Part shown: positions 57,015-64,000 of the stretch, one piece after another
Position numbering within the stretch: the first letter of the stretch is position 1
How the letters are laid out: every line of letters starts with the position of its first letter
Assembly: GCF_007830265.1 (NCBI RefSeq)
Contig: NZ_VLKE01000001.1
Location: 1,922,001 to 1,986,000, forward strand
Length of the DNA stretch: 64,000 nucleotides
From: Micromonospora olivasterospora
GTDB lineage: Bacteria; Actinomycetota; Actinomycetes; Mycobacteriales; Micromonosporaceae
Direction of reading: 5' to 3'
Translations under genes and position numbers: made by a program
The notes under the pieces: generated by a model
The model's input: the letters and a program-made list of their open reading frames with translations, nothing else
Told to the model about the DNA's origin: nothing
The model's database searches: none

Positions 57015-57271
57015 GCCGCGCCCCGGTCGGCGACGGGGGCCTCCGGGCCGGGCCCGACCGCCTCCCGCAGCTCGGGCGGGGTGAGCGCGCCGACCGAGGC
57101 GATCAGCGCCCGCAGCGAGATCCGGACCAGGTCGACCCCGGCGATGGCGAGGGTGATGTCCCCGGTGACCACCACGCCGGCGGCGAGCACCCGGTCGAGC
57201 AGGTCGACCAGCGCCACCGGCCGGTACGCCAGCGGGTCGTCGGCGCTGTTCGGGGCGAGGCTCGTGGTCAC
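57011..57271 (-). CDS. gvpS: Gas vesicle GvpA-family protein GvpS
   Basis: 86 residues. VALVDLLDRVLAAGVVVTGD then ITLAIAGVDLVRISLRALIAS is the GvpA/J/S beta-strand core. It is one of three GvpA-like proteins in the operon, in the gvpS position between gvpL and gvpK as in Streptomyces. It probably nucleates or caps the shell. GTG start overlapping the gvpL stop. Confidence 0.88.
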   Translation of the reverse strand: MTTSLAPNSADDPLAYRPVALVDLLDRVLAAGVVVTGDITLAIAGVDLVRISLRALIASVGALTPPELREAVGPGPEAPVADRGAA

Positions 57272-58127
57272 CGCGCCGCCTCCCGGAGCGTCCGCGCCGG
57301 CTCCGGCGGGTGCTCCTCCGCGAACGAGTACGCCGGCCAGGGGCCGGTCAGCTCCAGGCGCACCTCGGGGTGGCGTCCGGCGAGCGCGGCGACCAGCGCC
57401 GTGAAGCCGCTCAGCGTGGCCGAGTCCACCAGGTACGCCCCGTTGAGCACCATCGGGGTGGGCGCGCCGGAGAGCCGCCGGTCCTGCGGGGCGTGCCGGT
57501 GGGCGGCCACGGCGTACGCGGCGAGCGCCTCGTGCACCGTCGCGGCGGCCTCGGCGGCGGCCCGCTGCCCCTCGTCCCGGGCGGTCAGCTCGGCCCGGCG
57601 CCGCCGCAGGTACGCCGCCCCGGCCCCGCCGGACGCCGTACCGCCGGGGCGCCGGCGGGCGCGGACGGGGGGTTGGCGGCCGGGCCGACGTATCCCTTGA
57701 CCCCCCACTCGGTGCGGCCGGTGAGCCGGTCGAGGGTGGCGGCCAGCCCGGCCCCGCGCTCGGCGAGCAGCCGGCCGACGCCGCCCTCGTCGCGATAGAC
57801 GGTGGCGAGTCGGGCCGGGACCACCGCGCCGGCCCGGGCCAACGCGGCCACCACCTCGTGGTGCGTCCGCGCGGCCCGCTCCAGCCAGGTCAGGTCCTCC
57901 AGGTTCCGGCGCAGCGGCTCCTCGCCGTACTCGGTCAGCGGCGCGGCGCTGACCACCGCGACGAGGCCGACGCCGGGGACCGCGCGGACGGGCCCGCCGC
58001 CCATCCCGGTGATGCCGCCCAGGAGGGTCGGCTCGGCCGCCCGGACCACCCCGTGCAGCCAGCACCCGGCGTCGGCCCCGGACGCCACCGGCCCGGCGCC
58101 GGCCGGCGGTTCAGCCGTCGAACTCAT
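57268..58127 (-). pseudogene. gvpL: Gas vesicle protein GvpL (GvpF/L family), apparent frameshift
   Basis: The N-terminal half (CWLHGVVRAAEPTLLGG, RTHHEVVAALARAGAVVPAR, WGVKGYVGPAANPP) is in one frame. The C-terminal half (GAAYLRRRRAELTARDE to WPAYSFAEEHPPEP) is in another. The switch falls at the G run 57646-57649 (a C run on the coding strand). One added C gives GAPGGTASGGAGAAYLRR and a 286-residue protein; the 860 bases are one short of a codon multiple. GvpF/L proteins bind GvpA and the shell during assembly. A sequencing error is plausible because every neighbour is intact and tightly overlapped. Confidence 0.88.
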
Positions 58128-58482
58128 CTCGCTCCTCCCTCTCCGCCGCCCGCCGCGCGACCCGGGGCCGCCGGCTGGCCTCCACCTCCTCCGGGTCCCG
58201 GGGACCCGGCTCGACCGGCGGGCGGGCCCGCGAGCTGAGCCACGGGTCGTGCTCCCACCAGTCGATGCCGACCTGACGCGCGGTGTCGACCGAGGCGATG
58301 ACCAGGCGCAGCTTCAGGGTCAGCAGCTCGATGTCGAGCAGGCTCACCCGGATGTCGCCGGCGATCACGATCCCCCGGTCCAGGACCCGTTCGAGGATGT
58401 CGCCGAGGTTCGCCGGCTCGTGGCCGGCCGGCAGCACCTGGCCGGAGTTCTGCACCACGGTGGGTATCCGCCCGCTGGTCAT
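58111..58482 (-). CDS. gvpJ: Gas vesicle GvpA-family protein GvpJ
   Basis: 123 residues. NLGDILERVLDRGIVIAGDI then RVSLLDIELLTLKLRLVIAS is the GvpA-type core, followed by GIDWWEHDPWLSS and a charged tail typical of GvpJ. It is a minor shell or nucleation component. Its end overlaps the start of gvpL by 17 bases. Confidence 0.9.
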   Translation of the reverse strand: MTSGRIPTVVQNSGQVLPAGHEPANLGDILERVLDRGIVIAGDIRVSLLDIELLTLKLRLVIASVDTARQVGIDWWEHDPWLSSRARPPVEPGPRDPEEVEASRRPRVARRAAEREERDEFDG

Positions 58483-58483
58483 G

Positions 58484-58831
58484 TCAGCCCACCTCCCCCT
58501 TGCCGCGCGGGTAGCGGCGCACCCGCCGGTACCCGAGCAGTTCGCCCTCGACGTCGAGGTCCACCTCGTACAGCCCGAGCAGGTCGGTCGAGGCGGGGAC
58601 GCGGTGATCCTCGATCACCTCGACGCCCACCCGCCAGCCGTCCGACGTGGCCTCCAGCGAGGTGGTGCCCTGCACGTCCCGGTCGGTCAGCGCGGCGATG
58701 ACGCGCAGCCCCTCGCGGGCCGCCTCGACGGCCGACAGCGGCTCGACGTACTCCTCTTCCTCGTCGTCGTACCGGTCGTCGTCGGGCTCCGCCGGGCCGC
58801 GCCGGCGTTCCCGGTCCCGTCCCTGGGTCAT
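58484..58831 (-). CDS. gvpO: Gas vesicle protein GvpO
   Basis: 115 residues. An acidic, disordered N-terminus (EPDDDRYDDEEEEYVEPL) precedes the GvpO domain (WRVGVEVIEDHRVPASTDLL, then YEVDLDVEGELLGYRRVRRY). GvpO is needed for vesicle formation and may regulate expression. I chose the ATG at 58831 because GGGAGG is eight bases upstream; the in-frame GTG at 58840 lies inside that site. Confidence 0.9.
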   Translation of the reverse strand: MTQGRDRERRRGPAEPDDDRYDDEEEEYVEPLSAVEAAREGLRVIAALTDRDVQGTTSLEATSDGWRVGVEVIEDHRVPASTDLLGLYEVDLDVEGELLGYRRVRRYPRGKGEVG

Positions 58832-58836
58832 CGCGC

Positions 58837-59196
58837 TCACCTCCCTCGGCGTGGCTGCCCGCCGCGCCGCCGCTCGCCGTCGCGGGCCGGCCGCCGGGCG
58901 ACGGGCGCGGCGGCGGTGTGCCGCCGCTCGCCGTCGCCGGTCCCCCGCCGCTCACCGGCGGGCGCGGGGCGGCGCACGCCGGTGAGCCGGTCGAGGACCT
59001 GCTGCTGGGCCCGGTCCCGCTCCCGCTCGGTGATCTCGCCGGCCGCCGCGGCCCGGTCCAGCTCCTCCAGCTCGCGCCGGATGTTCGCGGGGTTCCGCTG
59101 CCGGGACTCGGCCTCCTGGGCGATCACCTTCACCACCGCGGTCAGCCCGCGCACGGGGGCGTACGGGAGGGTCAGCAGCGTCCACAGGATGTCCAC
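58837..59196 (-). CDS. gvpG: Gas vesicle protein GvpG
   Basis: 119 residues. DILWTLLTLPYAPVRGLTAV, then a helix with IRRELEELDRAAAAGEITE, is the GvpG family core. The last 50 residues are Arg/Gly-rich and poorly conserved. GvpG assists early assembly with GvpF and GvpL. GTG start four bases after gvpF. Confidence 0.88.
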   Translation of the reverse strand: MDILWTLLTLPYAPVRGLTAVVKVIAQEAESRQRNPANIRRELEELDRAAAAGEITERERDRAQQQVLDRLTGVRRPAPAGERRGTGDGERRHTAAAPVARRPARDGERRRGGQPRRGR

Positions 59197-59199
59197 GCC

Positions 59200-59955
59200 T
59201 CACCCCACCAGCTGGTGGGCGTCGACGAAGTCGTACGGGGCGTGCGGGCCGAGCAGGCGCAGCCGGAGCAGTCCCCCGCGTTCCTCGGCGTACTTCTCCA
59301 GCGCGTCGACGAAGTCGTCGGCGCGGTCGGCCTCAACCAGGAACGCGAGGTGCACGGCGTCCAGCTCGCTGCTCGGGGCCCGGGCGGCGCTGTCCACCAC
59401 CAGCGCCGCCACGGCGTCCAGGACCTTCCGGTTCTCCGCCTCGCGGCGCAGCTCCACGCCCTGGCTGATGATCTCGCCGAGCCGGATGCGCTCGGCTCGG
59501 GTGGCCTCCTCCGGCTGCCCGCGTACCTGCCGGGCCAGGTCGGCGGCGGCCGGATCGTCCGCCAGCACGTCGGCGACCAGCTCCCGCTCCTCGTAGCGGC
59601 CGTGCACGACGAACTCGGCCCGGCCCTCGAACTCGTCGAGGGCGGCGGCGAACCGGTCGTGGTGGGCCTCCAGCAGGTCCGCCACCGCGTCCGGCCCGGT
59701 GACCACCGTGCCGAAACGCACCGGCAGCACCGGCGCCACCGCCGCCGTACCGTCCAGCAGCTCCTGGTACGCCGTCAGGTCCGCCGGCCGGCCCAGCGGC
59801 TCCTCCAGCCCCACCTCGCTGACCAGCGCGGCCAGCTCGCCGTGCCGGATCGCCGCCACCTCGCCCGGCGGGTCGCCGACCCCCTGGGCGTCCGGGGTCG
59901 GCTCGACGTCGGACGGCACGATGCCGTAGACGAACAGCCCGGTCTCCTCCGCCAT
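59200..59955 (-). CDS. gvpF: Gas vesicle protein GvpF
   Basis: 251 residues. GLFVYGIVPSDVEPTPDAQG, APVLPVRFGTVVTGPDAV, and VHLAFLVEADRADDFVDALE are the GvpF/L family landmarks. It is the intact GvpF/L member of the cluster and lies next to gvpA. GvpF binds GvpA monomers and is thought to prevent premature aggregation. ATG at 59955 with AGGAG upstream. Confidence 0.93.
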   Translation of the reverse strand: MAEETGLFVYGIVPSDVEPTPDAQGVGDPPGEVAAIRHGELAALVSEVGLEEPLGRPADLTAYQELLDGTAAVAPVLPVRFGTVVTGPDAVADLLEAHHDRFAAALDEFEGRAEFVVHGRYEERELVADVLADDPAAADLARQVRGQPEEATRAERIRLGEIISQGVELRREAENRKVLDAVAALVVDSAARAPSSELDAVHLAFLVEADRADDFVDALEKYAEERGGLLRLRLLGPHAPYDFVDAHQLVG

Positions 59956-59956
59956 C

Positions 59957-60394
59957 TCAACGCTCCTCGTCCCGGCGCCGGCGCGACCGCTCGCGCCCGC
60001 CACCCTCGTGTCCGCCGTCCTCGCCGGTCCCGCCGACTACCTCGCGGACCGCGTCGCCGATCGCCCCGACCGTCTTGCCGAGCCCGGCGGCGGCCTTGGC
60101 CTTGCCGACGGACCTGGTGGTGTCCCCGATGAGGTCCGGCAGCCCCTTCTGGTTCTTCGGGGTGATGTCGAGCCGGTCGACCGCCTGCGCGAACCGCAGG
60201 TACGTGTCGACGCCCGCGATGACCACCCGGGCGTTGATCTCCAACAGTTGGATGCCGACCACGGCCACCGACACCTGGGCGTCGATCACCACGCCCTTGT
60301 CGAGCACGGTCTCCACCACGTCGGCCAGGCTCGTGCCCGAGCCCTGGCGCTCCAGTGCACCGCCGGCCTGTCCGCCGGTCGTCGCGACAGTCAT
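59957..60394 (-). CDS. gvpA: Gas vesicle structural protein GvpA
   Basis: 145 residues. TSLADVVETVLDKGVVIDAQ, VSVAVVGIQLLEINARVVIA and GVDTYLRFAQAV form the conserved amphipathic shell core. After residue 80 comes a charged extension typical of actinobacterial GvpA, ending in basic and acidic repeats. GvpA polymerises into the gas-filled protein shell. Its ATG probably overlaps the stop of the preceding SRPBCC gene once that gene's frame is corrected. Confidence 0.94.
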   Translation of the reverse strand: MTVATTGGQAGGALERQGSGTSLADVVETVLDKGVVIDAQVSVAVVGIQLLEINARVVIAGVDTYLRFAQAVDRLDITPKNQKGLPDLIGDTTRSVGKAKAAAGLGKTVGAIGDAVREVVGGTGEDGGHEGGGRERSRRRRDEER

Positions 60395-61642
60395 TCCTCA
60401 CGCTCCTCTCGCTTGCGCCGGACCACGGGTCGCCGCGGCGGCTCGGGGGATCGACGGACGACCGGGCGGGGGCGCTCCGGCTCCTCGCGCGGCTGGGGCG
60501 GCGGGCCCGCTCCGGCTGCCGCCGGCGGGCGGCGGGGGCTCCTCCTCCGGCTCCTCCTCGTAGCCCTCGTCGTACGCCTCGTACTCCTCGTCGTACTCGT
60601 CGTGCTCCTCCTGCTGGGGACGGCGACGCTCGGGCGGACGACGGCGGCCGCGGGCCGCGGGCCGCCGCTGTTCGCGCTCCTCCTCCGGCTCCTCCTCGGG
60701 TTCCGCCCGCGGTTCCTCGGGCCGGCCCCGCCCCGCGGGCCGCCGTCCCTGCCCCCGCGCGCGTTCCTCGCCCTCGCGTTCCTCGCCCTCGCGTTCCTGC
60801 TTGCGCTCCTCGCGCACGGCGGTCTCGTGGTCGCGCACCACGCGGGAGTCCTCGATCTCGCCGCGCCAGCCCTCCACCGCGTCCGGGTCGAGGACCGTCC
60901 TGGTCATCACGTGCCGCACGAAGTGCTTCAGCTCCAGCCGCACCCGGCGGCCCTGGGCCCGCCAGAGGTTGCCGGTGTGCTCGAAGAGGCCCTGTGGGTG
61001 GTACTCCAGGACGACGAGGATGCGGGTCAGGTCCGGGGCCAGTTCGTGGAAGCTGACAGTGCCGTCGACGGAGCCCTTCTCGCCCTTCGACCGCCAGTGG
61101 ATCAGCCGGTCCGGGACCTGCCGGACGATCGTCGACTCCCAGGTCCGGTGCGACCAGAACACCCGGGCCTTCCAGGTCAGCTTCTCGTCGCTCACCGCCT
61201 CGGCGGACTCGACCTTCTTCATGAAGCTCGGGAAGTCGCCGAACCGCGTCCACTGGTTGTAGGCGACCCGCACCGGCACGCCCACCTCGATGGACTCGAC
61301 GATGTTGGTGACCTTGAGCTTCTTCTTCCCGCCCCGGCCGCCCCTGCCGCCACCGAGAGCCGACATCAGCTTCTCCTTACCGCCGGCCAGGCCGGCATGG
61401 AACATCGCCTTCACCGGGGAGTCGCCCTCGGCGAGCCGCTGGGCGCCCGTCGCGGCGGCGATCAGGCCCGGGCCGCCGCCCTGGCGGGCGTACTCGCCGA
61501 GCCGCCCGGTCGCGCCGGTGACCTTCTCGGTCACCACGGACACGGCGCGCTCGCCGATCGCCGAGGCCAGGTTGCGCAGCTCGCCGCCGAGCTGGTCGCG
61601 GGCCTGGTCGACCAGGCCGCCGGGCTTGCGGTTCTCGGGCAT
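60391..61642 (-). pseudogene. Gas-vesicle-associated SRPBCC protein (GvpZ-like), C-terminal frame apparently shifted
   Basis: As sequenced, the frame runs 61642-60398 (414 residues). The SRPBCC/polyketide-cyclase domain (about 110-260) is intact: VTNIVESIEVGVPVRVAYNQ, RFGDFPSFMKKVESAE, and LEYHPQGLFEHTGNLWRAQG. A long charged tail follows. In the last 50 codons the reading becomes Ala/Gly/Pro-rich (GPAAPAARGAGAPPPG). Another frame reads REEPERPRPVVRRSPEPPRR and ends KREEREE with TGA overlapping the gvpA ATG, like every other junction here. Two missing Cs near 60505-60545 would reconcile them. Its role in vesicles is unknown. ATG at 61642 has GGAGG at eight bases. Confidence 0.75.
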
Positions 61643-61644
61643 GG

Positions 61645-62148
61645 TCACCGCCTCCGTCGGTGGGGGGTGGGCTCGGGCGCCTCGTCGTCCGGCTCCGACC
61701 GGTCCACCGGCTCGTCGTCCCGGTCCTCGTCCCAGTCGGCGTCGTCCCGGTCGGCGTCGTCCCGGTCCGTCTCGTCTCGGTCCCTCTCGTCTCGGTCCCT
61801 CTCGTCTCGGTCCCTCTCGTCGCGCCGGCCGACGCCCGCCGACCGGCGGCGCAGGGCGTCCGCGCCGCTGCGCAGGCTGCCGCTCAGGGCGTCGATGCCG
61901 CTGCTGGCGGCCGTCGTCACGGCGGTCCTGCCGGCCGAGGCGAGCGGGCCGCCGAGGCGGCCGAGGTTGCTCAACTGAGGGGACGACTCGAGGAGTTCCT
62001 GGCCGTACCGCAGGAGCCCGCCCGGGTTCCGGCTGGCCCGGCCGATCGCCACGGCGGCGGCCAGCGTGAGCGCTCTACCGAGTTTTTTCCGGCGGCCGAG
62101 GAGATATCCGAGGCCCACCGCGAGTCCGAATCGAACCTCGCTCTTCAT
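61645..62148 (-). CDS. Gas-vesicle operon leader protein (GvpY-like)
   Basis: 167 residues. VRFGLAVGLGYLLGRRKKLG and the following ALTLAAAVAIGR form a hydrophobic N-terminus; a helical middle is followed by an Asp/Arg-rich tail encoded by 15-bp repeats (RDERDRDERDRDE). It corresponds by position and type to the small GvpY-type proteins of actinomycete clusters. The ATG follows AAGGAG and the gene is first in the operon. Confidence 0.7.
   Translation of the reverse strand: MKSEVRFGLAVGLGYLLGRRKKLGRALTLAAAVAIGRASRNPGGLLRYGQELLESSPQLSNLGRLGGPLASAGRTAVTTAASSGIDALSGSLRSGADALRRRSAGVGRRDERDRDERDRDERDRDETDRDDADRDDADWDEDRDDEPVDRSEPDDEAPEPTPHRRRR
61765..61825. repeat. Tandem 15-bp repeats encoding an Arg/Asp/Glu tail
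   Basis: CTCGGTCCCTCTCGT units (plus strand) repeat about four times and encode RDERD on the minus strand. Copy number can change without a frameshift. Confidence 0.8.
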
Positions 62149-62269
62149 CGTTTCTCCTTAGCTCCCCGGCCCGGAGACACCCATTGGAGAAAGGCCGGAT
62201 ACCAACTGCCGGGGATCAGCACTCAATGACCTCTACCTGGGCGTCCCGCTTCATCGGACCCGGCCGGCA

Positions 62270-62294
62270 GTACCCCGCGCCATATCTGCGAAAC
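62270..62294 (-). promoter_or_regulatory. Candidate SigB-type stress promoter of the gas-vesicle operon
   Basis: On the minus strand, GTTT, a 15-base gap and GGGTAC match the Streptomyces SigB-type consensus (GNNT-N14-16-GGGTAC/T). It lies about 120 bp upstream of the first gvp gene in a 289-bp gene-free, AT-richer region. Streptomyces gas-vesicle operons are stress-sigma controlled, which makes the match credible. Confidence 0.5.
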
Positions 62295-62437
62295 ATCCGC
62301 GCTCCCCGGGCGCGGCAAGCGGTGCACGAGATTCGGAAGCCGGCGAGACTACATCGCAGCCGGCCACAAAACAGGCACGGGCCCCAGACGGAATAGCGTG
62401 GACCATAACGCCCACGAGAATTCGGGGAAGGTTTACG

Positions 62438-62947
62438 CTAAAGAGCCGGCGGAATGGCGTCGAGGCAGATTTCCGCAAAAACCGCGTCGCCGTCCTCGCG
62501 TAACTTGGCGCCACATCTCCGCAACGCCGAGACGGCCCCGGCGTTGTCGCGGGTGGTGCTCGCCACGACCGTGCGCATTCCGGCCGCCGCGGCGAGGTTC
62601 AGCAGCTCGCGCAGGGCGGCGCCGCCGATCCCCTGCCCCCGGGCGGAGCGCCCCAGCCAGATGCCGGTCTCCACCGTCCCCGGCTCGGGGCAGCGGGTCA
62701 TCCGGATCATCCCCAGCACCTCGCCGCCGACGAGGATCGCGTACATGCGGGTGCGGGTCGGGCCGTCGAAGCCCGCGAAGCCGCTGCGGTAGTAGTCCCG
62801 GAACGCCTCCCGGCGCGCGAGCGACCAACCCGCCGGTGCCTCCACCGGAGGCATCACGTCGTCCGGCTCGGCCTCGGCGACGGCGACGGAGAGCAACGGC
62901 TCCAGATTCCGCTCGTCCACCGGTTCCAGCCGTACCGCACCTGCCAC
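62438..62947 (-). CDS. GNAT-family N-acetyltransferase (RimJ-like)
   Basis: 169 residues. ETGIWLGRSARGQGIGGAAL is the acetyl-CoA binding loop and TRDNAGAVSALRRCGAKL the C-terminal motif. Members acetylate protein N-termini or small molecules; the substrate is unknown. The GTG at 62947 is used. It lies upstream of the gas-vesicle promoter on the same strand but the 289-bp gap argues against one operon. Confidence 0.85.
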   Translation of the reverse strand: MAGAVRLEPVDERNLEPLLSVAVAEAEPDDVMPPVEAPAGWSLARREAFRDYYRSGFAGFDGPTRTRMYAILVGGEVLGMIRMTRCPEPGTVETGIWLGRSARGQGIGGAALRELLNLAAAAGMRTVVASTTRDNAGAVSALRRCGAKLREDGDAVFAEICLDAIPPAL

Positions 62948-63105
62948 GTGCCGCAGTCTGCCGTCCGCATCCGCCCGAGTCCACCCCTTTGCCCCCGCGC
63001 CACCGGTCCGGCGGCGGGTTTGGGCCGGTCGGACGGGGTCGGGTGGTCCGCCTCACCGGGTGCCGCCGCCGCCCGGCCGCACCGCCTCGCACCGCACGGC
63101 CGGGC

Positions 63106-63942
63106 TCACGCGGGCGCGAACTCGCAGAGCACGACCGACGCGTCGTCCGTGGCCTTCTGCCGGCGCAGCCGGTCGGGCCGGTCGCGTTCGGCGGCGCGGA
63201 CCAGGCCGATCAGCGCCTCCGGCCCCTCGGCGGTCACCAGGTCCAGCAGGCCGGCCCAGTCCAGGAGCCCGAACTGCTCCACCGCGCCGGAGGCGCCGTC
63301 GGTGAGCAGGGCAGCCCGGCGCAGTCCGGCCGGCCCGCGCAGCGACACCGTCCCGGTGACCGCGTGGTACGCGGCGTCCGGGTCCGCCGCGGCGACCCAG
63401 TAGCCGTGCGTGCGGTTCATCCGCTCCCGCTGCACCGCCACGGCCCGCCGGAAGCGGGTGGCGGGGTCGTCCGCGTCGCCGGCCGGCACGCTCGCCGCCA
63501 TCCGGCGCAGGTCAGCCATCGCGGTCGCCAGCCGGTCGTCGGAGATCACGTCCACCCGGCCGCCGACGTCGAGCACGAGCGGGCTGTCGCAGAGCACCAG
63601 CCAGTCCGCCTCCTCGCCGCTCTCCCGCAGCAGACAGACGGTGGCCGAGGGCGTACCGGGGTGGTCGAGGTCGCACCTGCTGCCGTGGTCGGCCCGGACC
63701 GCGAGGATCGCCGCCGCGAGGTTGCTCATCAGGGTGGCCGCGGGGCGGGCGGCCACGGCCAGCCCGATCCGGGCGGCGAGGTGCCGGACGTACCAGACTG
63801 GGCCGTGCACGCAGCCGGTGTCGAAGCCCTCCGGCACGGTCGCGCCGTCGAGCACGCCGACCAGCGGCCCGTACCGGAAGACCAGATCCTCGTTCACCGC
63901 GCGGCCGGTGGCCGGCGCGGACGCCGACCGGACCCGCATCAT
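63106..63942 (-). CDS. PP2C-like Ser/Thr phosphatase domain protein, start near the window edge
   Basis: About 278 residues from the Met at 63942. VRSASAPATGRAVNEDLVFR, LVGVLDGATVPEGFDTGCVH and RAALLTDGASGAVEQFGLLD provide the metal-binding Asp pattern of PP2C phosphatases, and KATDDASVVLCEF the last Asp. The frame stays open to a GTG at 63999, so an extension beyond the window cannot be excluded. Homologues are uncharacterised cytoplasmic phosphatase-fold proteins. Confidence 0.75.
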   Translation of the reverse strand: MMRVRSASAPATGRAVNEDLVFRYGPLVGVLDGATVPEGFDTGCVHGPVWYVRHLAARIGLAVAARPAATLMSNLAAAILAVRADHGSRCDLDHPGTPSATVCLLRESGEEADWLVLCDSPLVLDVGGRVDVISDDRLATAMADLRRMAASVPAGDADDPATRFRRAVAVQRERMNRTHGYWVAAADPDAAYHAVTGTVSLRGPAGLRRAALLTDGASGAVEQFGLLDWAGLLDLVTAEGPEALIGLVRAAERDRPDRLRRQKATDDASVVLCEFAPA

Positions 63943-64000
63943 CGGCCCCGCCGACCCGGCCCGGGTCCCGGGCGCGGCCGCGGCCTCCGCCGTCGCCACC

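Overview
The window is high-GC actinobacterial DNA, most likely Micromonospora or a close Micromonosporaceae relative. Third codon positions are almost all G or C, GTG starts are common, and ATGA or TGA stop/start overlaps are frequent. The gene families also fit: a SigE-type sigma factor, XRE/DUF5753 regulators, a family 2B encapsulin with a 2-methylisoborneol synthase, an actinomycete-type gas-vesicle operon, and a SAM-IV riboswitch. No rRNA, tRNA, CRISPR array, transposase or prophage gene was seen.

Region 1 (1-14500) looks accessory and partly decayed. It opens inside a giant multidomain protein with a papain-like Tox-PL domain, an OTU-like domain, and eight near-identical 102-residue repeats ending in a helix-turn-helix-like segment that varies between copies. 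Then come a regulator that has lost its DNA-binding half, a six-blade propeller-like protein, a VOC protein, a SigE-family sigma factor with its membrane partner, and a MarR locus with a deleted and frameshifted hydrolase remnant.

Region 2 (14770-23790) holds the nanocompartment operon: family 2B encapsulin shell, 2-methylisoborneol synthase and geranyl diphosphate methyltransferase. It is followed by a phosphate/polyphosphate block (Pit transporter, DUF47 partner, PPK2) and a frameshifted ECF41-like sigma factor.

Region 3 (23900-44000) is mostly housekeeping: DinG/XPD-like helicase, AI-2E-type exporter, GroES-like protein, PrsW-like protease, a SAM-IV-controlled class V aminotransferase, FUSC protein, HD hydrolase, FAD oxidase, GlpD, a membrane-fused subtilase, GroEL with two CIRCE operators, and a membrane protein broken by a 13-bp duplication.

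Region 4 (44100-56640) holds a cold-shock protein, PaaN-like dehydrogenase, SAM-I-controlled threonine synthase, DoxX protein, a hydrolase-ABC ATPase fusion with its permease, and a CDC48-like AAA+ ATPase.

Region 5 (56655-62300) is a complete minus-strand gas-vesicle operon read from right to left as Y-Z-A-F-G-O-J-L-S-K, with a candidate stress-sigma promoter. It is followed by a GNAT enzyme and a PP2C-like phosphatase at the window edge.

Two themes cut across the regions. First, two copies of a composite element (stop codon, C-rich/G-poor CCCCCA tract, then a GCGATCTTGCACTT inverted repeat) lie directly behind two unrelated genes in opposite orientations. They may be Rho-type terminators or a dispersed repeat. 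Second, several genes are broken by what look like single missing C/G bases in C/G runs, so either many genes are freshly damaged or the assembly under-calls homopolymers.
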